64,000 nt of DNA. It comes from an uncultured Parolsenella sp. (GTDB lineage Bacteria > Actinomycetota > Coriobacteriia > Coriobacteriales > Atopobiaceae). Of the stretch, positions 34,805-44,146 are shown in pieces; position 1 is the stretch's first letter; every line of letters starts with the position of its first letter. The notes below the pieces were generated by a model. That model did not search any database, had not been told where the DNA came from, and saw nothing but the letters and a program-made list of their open reading frames with translations. The translations under genes were made by a program, and so were the position numbers. The DNA is taken from the NCBI RefSeq assembly GCF_934660935.1, contig NZ_CAKUIH010000001.1, positions 62,001-126,000 of the forward strand, written 5' to 3'.

Positions 34805-36526
34805 CTAGTCCCTGGTGAGCTTCCTGTGGATGCGGTGGGGCTTGGAAGCCTCCTCGCCAAGACGACGCACGCGGTCGCGCTGGTAGTCGTCGAAGTTGCC
34901 CTCGAACCAGTGCCAGCGGCCAGGCTCCTCGTCGGTGCCCTCCCACGCCAGGATGTGCGTGGCGACTCGGTCGAGGAACCAGCGGTCGTGCGAGGTGATA
35001 ACGGAGCAGCCGGGGAAGGCGAGCAGGGCCTCCTCGAGGCTCTCGAGGGTCTCGGTGTCGAGGTCGTTCGTGGGCTCGTCGAGAAGCAGCAGGTTGCCGC
35101 CCTGCTTGAGCGTGAGCGCGAGGTTCAGGCGGTTGCGCTCGCCGCCGGAGAGGACGCCGGCAGCCTTCTGCTGGTCCGGGCCCTTGAAGCCAAACGCGGA
35201 GACATAGGCGCGGGAGTTGATCTCGTCCTTGCCCACGATGATGAAGTCGTTGCCGTCGGAGACGACCTCCCAGACGTTCTTGTCGCCATCGATGCCAGAG
35301 CGCATCTGATCGACATAGGAGAGTTTAACCGTCTCGCCGAGCGTAATGGAGCCGCTCGTGGCCTCCTCGGTGGCAGAGCTTGCGAGCGAGCTGTCGCCGG
35401 CGGCTACGGCGGCGCCCACGATCATCTTGAAGAGCGTGGACTTACCAACGCCGTTGGGGCCGATGACGCCGACGATGCCGTTTCGCGGCAGCTCGAAGGA
35501 GAGGTCGTCTATGAGGACGCGGTCGCCAAAGCTCTTGGAGAGGTGCTCCGCGACGAGGACCTTCGTGCCCAGGCGGGGGCCGGTGGGGATGCGGATGTCG
35601 GTCACGCTGACGGTGCGACCGGAACGCGCCTCGGCCTCCATCTGCTCGTAGCGCTCGAGACGCGCCTTGTTCTTGGCCTGGCGGGCCTTGGGGCTGCTGC
35701 GGACCCACTCGAGCTCGTTCTTGAGGCGCGTGGCGAGCTTGGCCTCCTTCTGGCCCTGGGCCTCGAGGCGGGCCGCCTTGGTTTCGAGGTAGGTGGAGTA
35801 GTTGCCCTTGTAGGGGTAGAGCTGGCCGCGGTCGACCTCGCAGATCCACTCGGCGACGTTGTCGAGGAAGTAGCGATCGTGGGTAACGGCAAGGACGGCG
35901 CCGGGATAGTTCTTGAGGAACTTCTCGAGCCAAAGGACGCTCTCGGCGTCGAGGTGGTTCGTGGGCTCGTCGAGAAGGAGCAGGTCCGGGGCCTCGAGCA
36001 GCAGGCGGCAGAGGGCGACGCGCCTACGCTCGCCACCGGAAAGCACGTTTACCGGCATTTCGGGATCCGGGCACTGCAGGGCGTCCATGGCCTGGGTGAG
36101 CTGGGAATCGAGGTCCCAGCCGTTCACGGCGTCAATCTCATCCTGGAGCTTGCCCATCTCGGTCATGAGGGCGTCGAAGTCCGCATCGGGATCGGCCATC
36201 TCGACGCTGATCTGATTGAAGCGCTCGATCTTGGCGAGGGTGTCCCCAAAGGCGAGGCGGACGTTCTCGATGACGGTCTTGTCCTCGTCAAGCGGGGGCT
36301 CCTGCTCGAGCAGGCCCACGGTGTAGCCCGGGGTGAGGCGAGCGTCGCCGTTGGTGAGCTCGGTCTTGCCGGCCATGACCTTGAGCAGCGTGGACTTGCC
36401 CATGCCGTTGGGACCCACGACGCCGATCTTGGCGCCGGGGAAGAAGCTGAGCGTGACGTCATCGAGAATGACCTTGTCGCCGACGCTCTTACGAGCCTCG
36501 AACATCTGATAAATGAACTCTGCCAT
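34805..36526 (-). CDS. ettA: energy-dependent translational throttle protein EttA (ABC-F)
   Basis: 573 residues, start MAEFIYQMFEARKSVGDKVILDDVTLSF, almost the EttA consensus; AGGAGG lies before the ATG. Two ABC domains: GPNGMGKST and GPNGVGKST Walker A, LSGGERRRVAL and LSGGERNRLNL signatures, and the arm plus linker between. No membrane part. ABC-F proteins bind the ribosomal E site; EttA gates the first elongation steps according to ADP/ATP. The following membrane gene on the same strand is probably co-transcribed by proximity. Confidence 0.96.
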   Translation of the reverse strand: MAEFIYQMFEARKSVGDKVILDDVTLSFFPGAKIGVVGPNGMGKSTLLKVMAGKTELTNGDARLTPGYTVGLLEQEPPLDEDKTVIENVRLAFGDTLAKIERFNQISVEMADPDADFDALMTEMGKLQDEIDAVNGWDLDSQLTQAMDALQCPDPEMPVNVLSGGERRRVALCRLLLEAPDLLLLDEPTNHLDAESVLWLEKFLKNYPGAVLAVTHDRYFLDNVAEWICEVDRGQLYPYKGNYSTYLETKAARLEAQGQKEAKLATRLKNELEWVRSSPKARQAKNKARLERYEQMEAEARSGRTVSVTDIRIPTGPRLGTKVLVAEHLSKSFGDRVLIDDLSFELPRNGIVGVIGPNGVGKSTLFKMIVGAAVAAGDSSLASSATEEATSGSITLGETVKLSYVDQMRSGIDGDKNVWEVVSDGNDFIIVGKDEINSRAYVSAFGFKGPDQQKAAGVLSGGERNRLNLALTLKQGGNLLLLDEPTNDLDTETLESLEEALLAFPGCSVITSHDRWFLDRVATHILAWEGTDEEPGRWHWFEGNFDDYQRDRVRRLGEEASKPHRIHRKLTRD

Positions 36527-36714
36527 CTGGATACCTCCTGGTAGCGGTGGCTTGGTTTCGGGTGCGGCCGCGCCGCGCTATGCCATAAACGCTTCAAGAC
36601 TATCAGAAGATGCGTGCATCGTCTGTGAGCTGCCGTGATGTTTGGGTAGAATGACGGGCGTTAGTGTTTCCGGGAAGTCCGGGATGGGCCTACGAGACGG
36701 GAGACCACGAGTCC

Positions 36715-37839
36715 ATGGCCTCGATGAACGATAAAGACTATTACGCGATCCTCGGCGTCGATCACGATGCGACCGAGGAGCAGATTCGTAAGGCCTTCCA
36801 GCAGAAGGCTCGCAAGCTTCACCCTGATATCAACAAGGAGCCTGACGCCGAGGAGAAGTTCAAGGAGGTCTCCGAGGCCTACGCCGTGCTCTCTGATCCA
36901 GACAAACGCCGTCGTTATGACGCCATGCAGTCTGGCAACCCCTTCGCCGCTTCCGGCGGCTATGGCTCGCCCAGTGCCCAGGGCGACCCCTTCGGGGGCA
37001 TGGGCGACTTCTGGGGCTTCCCGTTCGGCGGCGGGTTTGGCTCGCAGCGCTCGGCTCGTTCGCGCAGCCGCGCTTACAATCCCCAGGCTGGCGGCGATGT
37101 CGTTTATCAGCTTGACATCGACGACAAGCAGGCTAAGGAGGGCTGCCGCAAGGGCGTTACCTATCAGCGCTACGTCGCGTGCGAGGTCTGTCACGGCATG
37201 GGCTCCGTGCACACTGACCACGCGAGGACGTGTCCCACCTGCGGTGGCTCGGGCCACATCTCGGTGGACCTCGCGAGTCTCTTTGGCATCGGCGTCATGA
37301 ACATGGTCTGCCCGGAGTGCGAGGGGTCGGGCAAGGTCGTTGCGGATCCGTGCAGCTCCTGTGGCGGTTCCGGCCGCGTTCTCTCTGCGAGCGAGGTCGT
37401 CATCGATATCCCCGCAGGTAGCCACGACGGCGACACCGTTCGCGTGAGCGGCATGGGCAATGCCGGAACGAATGGCTCCACGTCCGGCGACTTCGTCTGC
37501 CGCGTTGGCGTGCCCAGCGAGCGTCTCAGCCCTCGCGCGGCCCAGGGCTTCCAGATGATCGGCTTTGCGTTGCCGTTCATCATCCTCGGTCTCACGGTCA
37601 AGGTGCTCGTCGATGTTGCCGCCGTGTTCTCGCTGCCCCTGTGCGGCATCGGCATCTGGCTGATTCTGAAGTCCGGCGGCTTTCTGCACCATGGTTCCCG
37701 CTGGTGGAAGAACGCCAGCAGCTATCTGGTGAACGGAGCCGTAAACGGCGCGACAGTCGCCATCTTCATGAGCTTTATGGTTTCGTGCATGAGCGGTCTT
37801 GGAACCGCAGGCTATACGGGTGCCACGAGGCTTGGCTAG
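36715..37839 (+). CDS. membrane-anchored DnaJ-like co-chaperone
   Basis: 374 residues from ATG 36715 (GGGAG 11 bases upstream); a GTG at 36664 extends the frame but lacks a ribosome site. J domain ~6-70 with HPD at 36-38; Gly/Phe-rich region; four CxxCxGxG zinc repeats (~156-222). The first C-terminal beta domain (VVIDIPAGSHDGDTVRVSGMG) breaks off near residue 275, where a normal DnaJ continues into domain II and the dimer helix. Instead three hydrophobic helices follow (~280-300, ~302-320, ~345-365). It lies just upstream of a full DnaJ. It should recruit DnaK to the membrane. Shared with other species or not: unknown. Confidence 0.82.
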   Translation: MASMNDKDYYAILGVDHDATEEQIRKAFQQKARKLHPDINKEPDAEEKFKEVSEAYAVLSDPDKRRRYDAMQSGNPFAASGGYGSPSAQGDPFGGMGDFWGFPFGGGFGSQRSARSRSRAYNPQAGGDVVYQLDIDDKQAKEGCRKGVTYQRYVACEVCHGMGSVHTDHARTCPTCGGSGHISVDLASLFGIGVMNMVCPECEGSGKVVADPCSSCGGSGRVLSASEVVIDIPAGSHDGDTVRVSGMGNAGTNGSTSGDFVCRVGVPSERLSPRAAQGFQMIGFALPFIILGLTVKVLVDVAAVFSLPLCGIGIWLILKSGGFLHHGSRWWKNASSYLVNGAVNGATVAIFMSFMVSCMSGLGTAGYTGATRLG

Positions 37840-37905
37840 TTCTTCTTCGGCGGCTCGTGCCGCCTTCGGTTCGAACAAGTGAGTTGGGAAGCGAGTATAA
37901 CGAGC

Positions 37906-39087
37906 GTGGAAGCTAAGATCGATTATTACGAGGTCCTCGGCGTTGACCATGACGCTGACGCGCGAGCCATCAAGCGTGCCTACATCAAGAAGGCGCGCAC
38001 CCTCCACCCGGACGTAAACGACGCCCCGGATGCGGAGGAGCGCTTCAAGGAGGTCAACGAGGCGTACTCCGTCCTCTCTGACGAGCAGAAGCGCGCTAAC
38101 TATGACCGCTACGGGGACCCGGACGGTCCCGCCGGCTTCGGTGGTGGTTATGCGGACGTCTCCGATATCTTCGGCGGCTTTGGCATGGATGACATCTTCT
38201 CCTCGTTCTTTGGAGGGGGAGCCTCTTCTGGTGGCGGGAGGGCGGCTCGTACTGCGGGTCGCGACATGGGCATCACGCTTCGCGTCAGCCTCGCGGACGC
38301 GGCTCGTGGCGTCACCAAGACCATCACCTACGATCGCCTCGCTCCTTGTGACGATTGCAATGGCACCGGTGCCGCGGAAGGTGGCAAGGTCACCACGTGC
38401 TCCCGCTGCCACGGAACTGGTCGCGTCGTGACCGTCCAGCGCACCATCCTCGGCCAGATGCAGACCCAGAGCGAGTGTCCGGAGTGCCATGGCACGGGTA
38501 AGGTTATCGACCACCCATGCGAGACCTGTGGCGGACAGGGTCGCACGCCCAATCACGAGACCGTGAAGATCGATGTTCCCGCCGGCGTCCATTCCGGACA
38601 GACCCTTAAGGTCGAGGGATACGGCGAGGCTGGAATCCGTGGCGATCGTTCCGGAGACCTTGTCGTTCGCATCGAGGTCCGTGAGGATGAGCGTTTCGAG
38701 CGCCAGGGCGATGACCTCTTCTGCGTCGAGGACGTCTCCGCACTCGAGGCCATGTGTGGTTGCACGCTCAAGGTGGAGGGCATCCTCGAGGGTGAGACCG
38801 TCGAGGTAAAGGTGCCTGCCGGCTGTCAGCATGCACAGCACATCGAGGTCGAGGGCTATGGCATGCCGCGTCAAGGCAGCTCCGCGAGGGGTAGCCTCGT
38901 CGTCGTGGTTAACATCGTCGTGCCGCAGGACCTCTCGAAGGCGGATCTTGATTCCTTGCGTGCCATCGCCGCCTCGCGTGGCGAGCGCGTCTCTGACGAG
39001 ACGGCTTCCCATGAGGGCTTCTTCGGCAAGCGCCCGGGTCGCGCGGCGTCTGCGAAGAAGGCGTCTGGCGAAAGGCACGGCAAGTGA
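37906..39087 (+). CDS. dnaJ: chaperone protein DnaJ
   Basis: 393 residues from GTG 37906 (MEAKIDYYEVLGVD); a GTG at 37879 adds nine residues. J domain with HPD, a Gly/Phe region (GFGGGYADVSDIFGGFG), four zinc repeats, and complete C-terminal domains I and II. Stimulates DnaK ATPase and delivers unfolded clients. TATAAC ends four bases before the GTG, so the mRNA may be leaderless. It overlaps mtaB by four bases. A second, membrane-anchored DnaJ is directly upstream. Confidence 0.95.
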   Translation: MEAKIDYYEVLGVDHDADARAIKRAYIKKARTLHPDVNDAPDAEERFKEVNEAYSVLSDEQKRANYDRYGDPDGPAGFGGGYADVSDIFGGFGMDDIFSSFFGGGASSGGGRAARTAGRDMGITLRVSLADAARGVTKTITYDRLAPCDDCNGTGAAEGGKVTTCSRCHGTGRVVTVQRTILGQMQTQSECPECHGTGKVIDHPCETCGGQGRTPNHETVKIDVPAGVHSGQTLKVEGYGEAGIRGDRSGDLVVRIEVREDERFERQGDDLFCVEDVSALEAMCGCTLKVEGILEGETVEVKVPAGCQHAQHIEVEGYGMPRQGSSARGSLVVVVNIVVPQDLSKADLDSLRAIAASRGERVSDETASHEGFFGKRPGRAASAKKASGERHGK

Positions 39088-40352
39088 CGCGGCTCGGCTC
39101 TTCGCGAGCACGCGTGGCCATGTCGAACCTTGGCTGTCGAGTGAATCGCGTCGAGCTCGACGCGATCGCGCGCGAACTCGAGGCTGCTGGCTGCGAACTC
39201 GTCAAAGAGGACGATGCGGACGCCATTGTCATCAATACCTGCGCGGTGACCGGCGAGGCCGAGGCAAAGGCTCGCAAGGCGGTTCGCCATGCCGCCGGCC
39301 TTCCGCAGGAGCCAATTGTGCTTGCCACGGGATGCGTGGCGAGCCTCTTCGCTCCCGAGCTCGAGGCTCTTGCCGCCAACGTCATCGTCGAGGCGGACAA
39401 GGCCTTTGTCGCCGGTCGAGTCCTGAGCGAGCTTGGCGTTGACTGCGCTTCGGGAGGCCTTGGCGCCTTGCGTTCCCACAGCTCCTCCGTGACTCCTACG
39501 GGCCGCATGCGCCCGGGTCTCAAGATTCAGGATGGCTGCGACAACCGTTGCACCTACTGCATCGTCTGGAAGGCTCGCGGAGCGGCAAGGTCCGTCTCGC
39601 CTGAGGAAGTGCTCTCTGGCGTTCGCAGCCTAATCGAAGATGGCGCTCGAGAGGTTGTGCTTACGGGCATTGACCTCGGGCGTTATGAGTCCGAGGGCCT
39701 TGACCTCGCCGGTCTTCTCGCGCGCATCCTTGAAGAGACCGAGGTTGCCCGTTTGCGCCTTTCCTCTATTGAGCCTGCGGGTGTCACAGACGAGCTTCTC
39801 CGCGTAATGGCGAATAGCGAGGGCAGGGTTGCGCCGTTCCTCCACATCCCGCTCCAGAGCGGGTGCGACGCCACGCTGTCCCGTATGGGCAGGCCCTATA
39901 CGGTCGCGGAGTACGAGGAGGTCGTCGAGCGCGCTCGCATGGCGCTTCCTGGACTTGCTGTCGCGTGTGATCTCATTGTTGCCTTCCCTGGCGAGACGGA
40001 CGAGGAGTTCTCTGAAAGCCTCGCCACCTGCGAGAGGATCGCTTTCTCGAAGATGCACGTGTTCCGTTACTCTCGTCGCCCGGGAACCGTGGCTGCGAGT
40101 ATGGATGGCCAGGTCGATCCCGTCGTGAGCGCCGAACGTGGACGTCTCATGCGCGAGTGCGCGGCGGCGTCTCGTCGTTCGTATGTCGAGTCGCTCGTGG
40201 GCTCTGAGCAGCTCGTTCTTGTTGAGCATGATGCTCGTGGCGTCACGGGCGGGCTTGTCGATGTGGCTGTCGACGAGGGCCACCTTGGCGAGCTTATTAG
40301 TGTCGTCCCAAGTGGGCTTACGCCCGCCGGTCTTCTCGATGCCAGGTCGTGA
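39084..40352 (+). CDS. mtaB: tRNA t6A37 methylthiotransferase MtaB
   Basis: 422 residues, GTG start inside the dnaJ stop. N-terminal UPF0004 domain with the three Cys (NLGCRVN, NTCAVT, ATGCVA) that hold the auxiliary 4Fe-4S cluster; radical SAM motif DGCDNRCTYCIVWKARG; C-terminal TRAM domain. Adds a methylthio group to t6A37 of ANN-decoding tRNAs. Compare the related RimO at 56246, which lacks these exact motifs. dnaJ-(prmA/rsmE)-mtaB neighbourhoods are common in Gram-positives; here prmA and rsmE are missing. Confidence 0.94.
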   Translation: MTRLGSSRARVAMSNLGCRVNRVELDAIARELEAAGCELVKEDDADAIVINTCAVTGEAEAKARKAVRHAAGLPQEPIVLATGCVASLFAPELEALAANVIVEADKAFVAGRVLSELGVDCASGGLGALRSHSSSVTPTGRMRPGLKIQDGCDNRCTYCIVWKARGAARSVSPEEVLSGVRSLIEDGAREVVLTGIDLGRYESEGLDLAGLLARILEETEVARLRLSSIEPAGVTDELLRVMANSEGRVAPFLHIPLQSGCDATLSRMGRPYTVAEYEEVVERARMALPGLAVACDLIVAFPGETDEEFSESLATCERIAFSKMHVFRYSRRPGTVAASMDGQVDPVVSAERGRLMRECAAASRRSYVESLVGSEQLVLVEHDARGVTGGLVDVAVDEGHLGELISVVPSGLTPAGLLDARS

Positions 40353-40354
40353 CG

Positions 40355-40360
40355 TATCAT
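40355..40360 (+). promoter_or_regulatory. possible -10 box of the phoH-era operon
   Basis: TATCAT, immediately after the mtaB stop, about 30 bases before the phoH start. No clear -35. Confidence 0.35.
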
Positions 40361-40391
40361 TAGATGATGGCAACGCACAAAAAGGAGGAGC

Positions 40392-41366
40392 ATGGAGCCG
40401 TCTCTCGTTAGACTCACCATTCCTGATTCCGTCGACATGACAGCCCTCATGGGCCCTGCGGACTCACTCCTCCGCAGGATTGAGGCCATGACGGACGCAA
40501 CGATCACGGTACGAGGCAATCAGGTCTCCGTCATGGGTGAGCCCGTTGAGGCTAATCGCGTTATCTCGATATTCTCGCAGCTAATCCAGATGGTTTCTTT
40601 GGGCGAGACACCCTCTCCCGACGAGGTTGACCTTCTCCTTACTCGGTCTCGCACGTCCGGCGAGACGGATGCGTCGTTTGCCGACGACATCCTCCTAACC
40701 TATCGCGGCCGTGCACTCAGGCCAAAGACCGCAGGACAGCGCCGTTATATCGAGGCCGCCCGCAGGAACACACTTACGTTCGCTCTCGGTCCCGCTGGCA
40801 CGGGCAAGACCTACCTTGCCATGGCCATGGCCGTGGCAGCGCTCAAGCGTCGTGAGGTTGGCCGCATCGTGCTCTGCCGTCCCGTCGTCGAGGCGGGGGA
40901 GTCTCTCGGTTACCTTCCGGGAACCCTCCAGGAGAAGCTCGACCCCTACGTTCGCCCGCTCTACGACGCGCTCTTCGACATGACGGACATGGAGAGGGGA
41001 AACGCCCTCATTGAGCAGGGGGTTATTGAGATCGCTCCGCTCGCCTATATGCGCGGCCGCACGCTCAACGATGCTTTCGTCATTCTTGACGAGGCTCAGA
41101 ACACAACGCCCGAGCAGATGAAGATGTTCCTTACGCGCATGGGCTTCCGCAGCAAGTTCGTCGTCACCGGCGATGCGTCCCAACGTGACCTCAACGGTCC
41201 CAGTGGCCTTACGAGTGCGCGCCGCGCCCTCGAAGGCGTGGAGGACATAGCGTTTGTTGACCTTGGCCGCACGGATATCGTGCGTCACGCTCTCGTCGCG
41301 CGTATCGTCGAGGCGTATGAGGCCGCCGAGGCTCGTTCGTCTCGTACGCAGGGAGGTCTTGCATGA
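40392..41366 (+). CDS. phoH: PhoH-like ATPase/RNA helicase family protein
   Basis: 324 residues, AAAGGAGG before the ATG. An N-terminal KH-like region (~1-110), then the PhoH core: Walker A GPAGTGKT (~133-140), RPVVEAGESLGYLPG, and Walker B FVILDEAQNTTPEQ. Often called PhoL; adjoins ybeY in most bacteria and is thought to act with it in rRNA maturation. Overlaps ybeY by four bases (ATGA). Confidence 0.94.
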   Translation: MEPSLVRLTIPDSVDMTALMGPADSLLRRIEAMTDATITVRGNQVSVMGEPVEANRVISIFSQLIQMVSLGETPSPDEVDLLLTRSRTSGETDASFADDILLTYRGRALRPKTAGQRRYIEAARRNTLTFALGPAGTGKTYLAMAMAVAALKRREVGRIVLCRPVVEAGESLGYLPGTLQEKLDPYVRPLYDALFDMTDMERGNALIEQGVIEIAPLAYMRGRTLNDAFVILDEAQNTTPEQMKMFLTRMGFRSKFVVTGDASQRDLNGPSGLTSARRALEGVEDIAFVDLGRTDIVRHALVARIVEAYEAAEARSSRTQGGLA

Positions 41367-41896
41367 GCGTCGACATCGCCCTGTTCGTGGAGGACGGCAG
41401 CGAGCTTGCCATTTCGGCCGAAGAGCTCGAGCGAGTCTTCAACCTCGTGCTCGATGAGGAGGGGGTCGATCGGCCTTGCTCCGTCTCCGTGAGTGTCGTG
41501 GGCGAGGAGTCGATGCAGGAGCTCAACGCGGAATGGCGTGGCGTTGAGTCGCCGACCGACGTCATCTCGCTTGAGTGCGAACGCCCGGATGACCCGGACC
41601 TTGTTCCGAGGGAGCCCTGCGAGCTTGGCGATATTGCCATGGCTCCCGCCGTCCTTGCAGCTCAGTCTGTGAAGTTTGGCACTTCGGCTGAGGACGAGAC
41701 GCGTCTCATGGCGATTCATTCGCTCCTTCACCTTCTCGGCTATGACCACATCGAAGAGGGGGACGCTCGCGTTATGGAAGCTCGCGAGGACGAGCTCCTT
41801 GCTCTTGCGTGCGGGCGCGACCTCGGGCACGTCGCAACCACGCGCCATATGGACGACACCCCGCTCCCTTCGTCGCCTGAGAATTCGGAGGGCTAG
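41363..41896 (+). CDS. ybeY: endoribonuclease/rRNA maturation factor YbeY
   Basis: 177 residues. The zinc site HSLLHLLGYDH (HGxLHLxGYDH pattern) is intact; GDIAMAP and WRGVESPTDVISL are further family blocks. A longer C-terminal tail than E. coli YbeY (155 residues) is present. Processes the 3' end of 16S rRNA. Coupled to phoH and, one base after its stop, to the diacylglycerol kinase-like gene. Confidence 0.95.
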   Translation: MSVDIALFVEDGSELAISAEELERVFNLVLDEEGVDRPCSVSVSVVGEESMQELNAEWRGVESPTDVISLECERPDDPDLVPREPCELGDIAMAPAVLAAQSVKFGTSAEDETRLMAIHSLLHLLGYDHIEEGDARVMEAREDELLALACGRDLGHVATTRHMDDTPLPSSPENSEG

Positions 41897-41897
41897 C

Positions 41898-42281
41898 ATG
41901 ATTCCTGGGTCAAAGCGCAACCACCCCACGTTCTGGCGAAGCTTTGGCTTTGCCCTCCAGGGCTTTCGTTTTGCCGTTACGAGCGAGCGCAACATAAAGG
42001 TCATGCTGGGCGGCTTCGCGTTTGCCGTCGTATGCGGCCTGTTCCTGGAGATTGACCCCGTGCGGTGGGGCGTCATTCTTCTATGTTGCGGAGCCGTGCT
42101 GTGCGCCGAACTGCTCAACACCGCCATCGAGACCATCGTTGACCTCGTGAGCCCGGAGTATCATCCGCTTGCCGGGCGTGCGAAGGATATCGCCGCTGCC
42201 GCGGTTTGGATTTTATGCCTGTTTGTCGGTATTGCGGGGCTTGTCGTTCTTGGGTCCGCAGCAATCGAGAAGTTCTTCTAG
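41898..42281 (+). CDS. dgkA: diacylglycerol/undecaprenol kinase family protein
   Basis: 127 residues from ATG 41898, GGAGG before it. Three membrane helices and the active-site stretch CAELLNTAIETIVDL with the catalytic Glu. Gram-positive members phosphorylate undecaprenol, feeding the lipid carrier for cell-wall and teichoic-type polymers; which substrate applies here is inferred. Typical ybeY-dgkA-era order. Confidence 0.92.
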   Translation: MIPGSKRNHPTFWRSFGFALQGFRFAVTSERNIKVMLGGFAFAVVCGLFLEIDPVRWGVILLCCGAVLCAELLNTAIETIVDLVSPEYHPLAGRAKDIAAAAVWILCLFVGIAGLVVLGSAAIEKFF

Positions 42282-42293
42282 AGAGTGATTCCC

Positions 42294-43199
42294 ATGTCTG
42301 AGAACAAACCATTTCGTAGCGGCTTCGTTGCGCTCGTCGGTCGTCCCAATGCTGGCAAGTCTACGCTGCTCAATGCCTGCATGGGCGAGAGGCTTGCCAT
42401 CACCAGCCCCGTTGCGCAGACCACGCGCAAGCGTCTTCGCGCCGTTGTCAACACGCCTGACAGCCAGATCGTGATAGTCGATACCCCGGGCCTCCACAAG
42501 CCGAAGGATGCCCTTGGCAAGGAGCTGAACCGCGCCGCCCTGGGCGAGCTTTCCGACGTTGACGTGGTGGCGATGCTTGTTGATAGCACCAAGCCCGTCG
42601 GCACTGGCGACGAGTGGGTTGGCACGCATGTTGACCATGCTCGAGCGCCCAAGATCCTCGTTCTCACCAAGGCTGATCTCACCAAGCCCGATCAGATGGC
42701 GGCTCAGCTGGAGGCTGCTGAGAAGCTCGCGCATTTCGATGACGTCATCGTGACGAGTGCCACGGAGGGCTTTAACGTCGACGCATTCCTCCGCCTCGTG
42801 AGTGACAAGCTGCCCGAAGGGCCGAAGTGGTTCCCGGAGGGCATGGATTCGGACGCTACGGAGGAGGACCTCGTCAGCGAGTTTATTCGCGAGAAGGTCC
42901 TGCTCAACTGCCGGGATGAGGTTCCGCACTCCGTTGCCGTCGTTTGCAACGACATCGTTTGGAAGAAGGGTGGGCACGCGAGCGTCTCAGCCACGATCCT
43001 TGTCGAGCGCGATGGACAGAAGGGCATCATCGTCGGCAAGGGTGGTTCGATGATCAAGAAGATCGGCATGACCGCCCGTCCCGACATCGAGCGTCTGCTC
43101 GGCGGCAAGGTGTTCCTCGAGCTCCGCGTGCAGGTGCGGCCGCAGTGGCGCCGCGATCAGAACGAGATCCGCCGCCTAGGCTATGAGGCGGCGGAATAG
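42294..43199 (+). CDS. era: GTPase Era
   Basis: 301 residues from ATG 42294; a GTG at 42285 would add three. G1 GRPNAGKST, G3 DTPGLH, G4 LTKADL. C-terminal KH domain with GKGGSMIKKIG binds the 3' end of 16S rRNA. Checkpoint GTPase of small-subunit assembly, matching its neighbours ybeY and phoH. Spelling of the KH loop is canonical. Its end overlaps one possible recO start. Confidence 0.96.
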   Translation: MSENKPFRSGFVALVGRPNAGKSTLLNACMGERLAITSPVAQTTRKRLRAVVNTPDSQIVIVDTPGLHKPKDALGKELNRAALGELSDVDVVAMLVDSTKPVGTGDEWVGTHVDHARAPKILVLTKADLTKPDQMAAQLEAAEKLAHFDDVIVTSATEGFNVDAFLRLVSDKLPEGPKWFPEGMDSDATEEDLVSEFIREKVLLNCRDEVPHSVAVVCNDIVWKKGGHASVSATILVERDGQKGIIVGKGGSMIKKIGMTARPDIERLLGGKVFLELRVQVRPQWRRDQNEIRRLGYEAAE

Positions 43200-43200
43200 C

Positions 43201-43950
43201 GTGCCAAGAGGTCGATCCAGGCATACCTCCGCCATTGTTGTCGACAGGACCAAGCTAGGGGAGAGCGATCTTATTCTCACTCTTCTCGAGCGCGACGGCT
43301 CCCAGGGGCGCGCGGTTGCGAAGGGCGCGCGCAAGCCCGGGGGCAAGCTTGCGGCGCGGGTCCAGCTGTTCTGTGAACTTGATTTGCTCCTCGCGCTGGG
43401 TCGCAACCTCGATGTCGTGGCCGAGGCGCAGCTTACGAATCCGCACCAAGCCCTTCGCGGCGATCTAGAGCGTGTGAGCGCGGCGAGCGTCGTGTGCGAG
43501 GTCGCCAAGCTCACGAGCTTTCCCGACGCTCACGATCCGTTCTTGGCCCCCATTTGCTCTCGAGCCCTACTTGCGTGTGAACAAGCCGCCGATCAGGCGC
43601 ATCTCGACCTCGTTGTAGGGGCCTATGCGCTCAAGGTGCTCTCTCACCAGGGCTGGAGACCAGTTCTTGACGAGTGCGTCGCTTGTGGTGACGCCGCGGT
43701 GACTCGATTCTCTTGCGCTGCGGGCGGGGCGCTCTGTGAGAGCTGCGCGCGCAATATCGAGGGAGCGGAGCCGGTGGATGCCGCCACCCTTGGCTGGCTT
43801 GCGGCTCTTGTGGGCAGCACGTTCGATCAGCTGCTCGAGGTGCCTATCGACGGACAGGTTTCCTCCCTGTTGCTCGTCATTTGCCATAGGTGGGCGGCGA
43901 CGTACCTCGAGTCCCGCTTGCGGGCGTTCGAGTTTATGCTCTCCGTCTAG
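43201..43950 (+). CDS. recO: DNA repair protein RecO
   Basis: 249 residues from GTG 43201 (GAGGCGG upstream); ATG 43183 inside era would add six. OB fold (AIVVDRTKLGESDLILTLLERDG), helical middle, and a zinc knuckle CVACG...CESC at ~154-180. Loads RecA on SSB-coated single strands in the RecF pathway. A short but tight terminator follows. Confidence 0.93.
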   Translation: MPRGRSRHTSAIVVDRTKLGESDLILTLLERDGSQGRAVAKGARKPGGKLAARVQLFCELDLLLALGRNLDVVAEAQLTNPHQALRGDLERVSAASVVCEVAKLTSFPDAHDPFLAPICSRALLACEQAADQAHLDLVVGAYALKVLSHQGWRPVLDECVACGDAAVTRFSCAAGGALCESCARNIEGAEPVDAATLGWLAALVGSTFDQLLEVPIDGQVSSLLLVICHRWAATYLESRLRAFEFMLSV

Positions 43951-43971
43951 CGAGTCGTTTATTGTTCGAGT

Positions 43972-43994
43972 CGCGCTCGCGAGCGCGTGTTTTT
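43972..43994 (+). terminator. Rho-independent terminator after recO
   Basis: CGCGCT-cgcg-AGCGCG hairpin followed by TGTTTTT. Confidence 0.8.
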
Positions 43995-44146
43995 GATGAG
44001 CAGGGTTTTCTAGCTCGCGCGTTATCGTTTTGCAACGTCTTCGTCACCGGTTCTCCACGGTGAAAAATATGCGCAGTCATTCAGATATTGACGGGTCTAT
44101 CATGCCCATCCGTAATTGAATCCCACTGGATTAGGGGCTTTAACTA

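Noticed and set aside
34568..36544. 658-codon plus-strand frame opposite ettA
   Set aside because: Shadow of ettA, whose Walker and signature motifs are intact.
36527..36714. Heat-shock operator (CIRCE or HAIR) before the dnaJ pair
   Set aside because: Neither the CIRCE nor the HspR inverted repeat is present; only a weak -10-like TAGAAT at 36647.
36661..39111. 816-codon open frame opposite both dnaJ genes
   Set aside because: Spans two unrelated plus-strand genes and their gap; biased antisense composition and no motif.
43995..44146. Mn riboswitch before the metal exporter
   Set aside because: I looked for a yybP-ykoY-type fold; the region has only short stems and no matching conserved loop.
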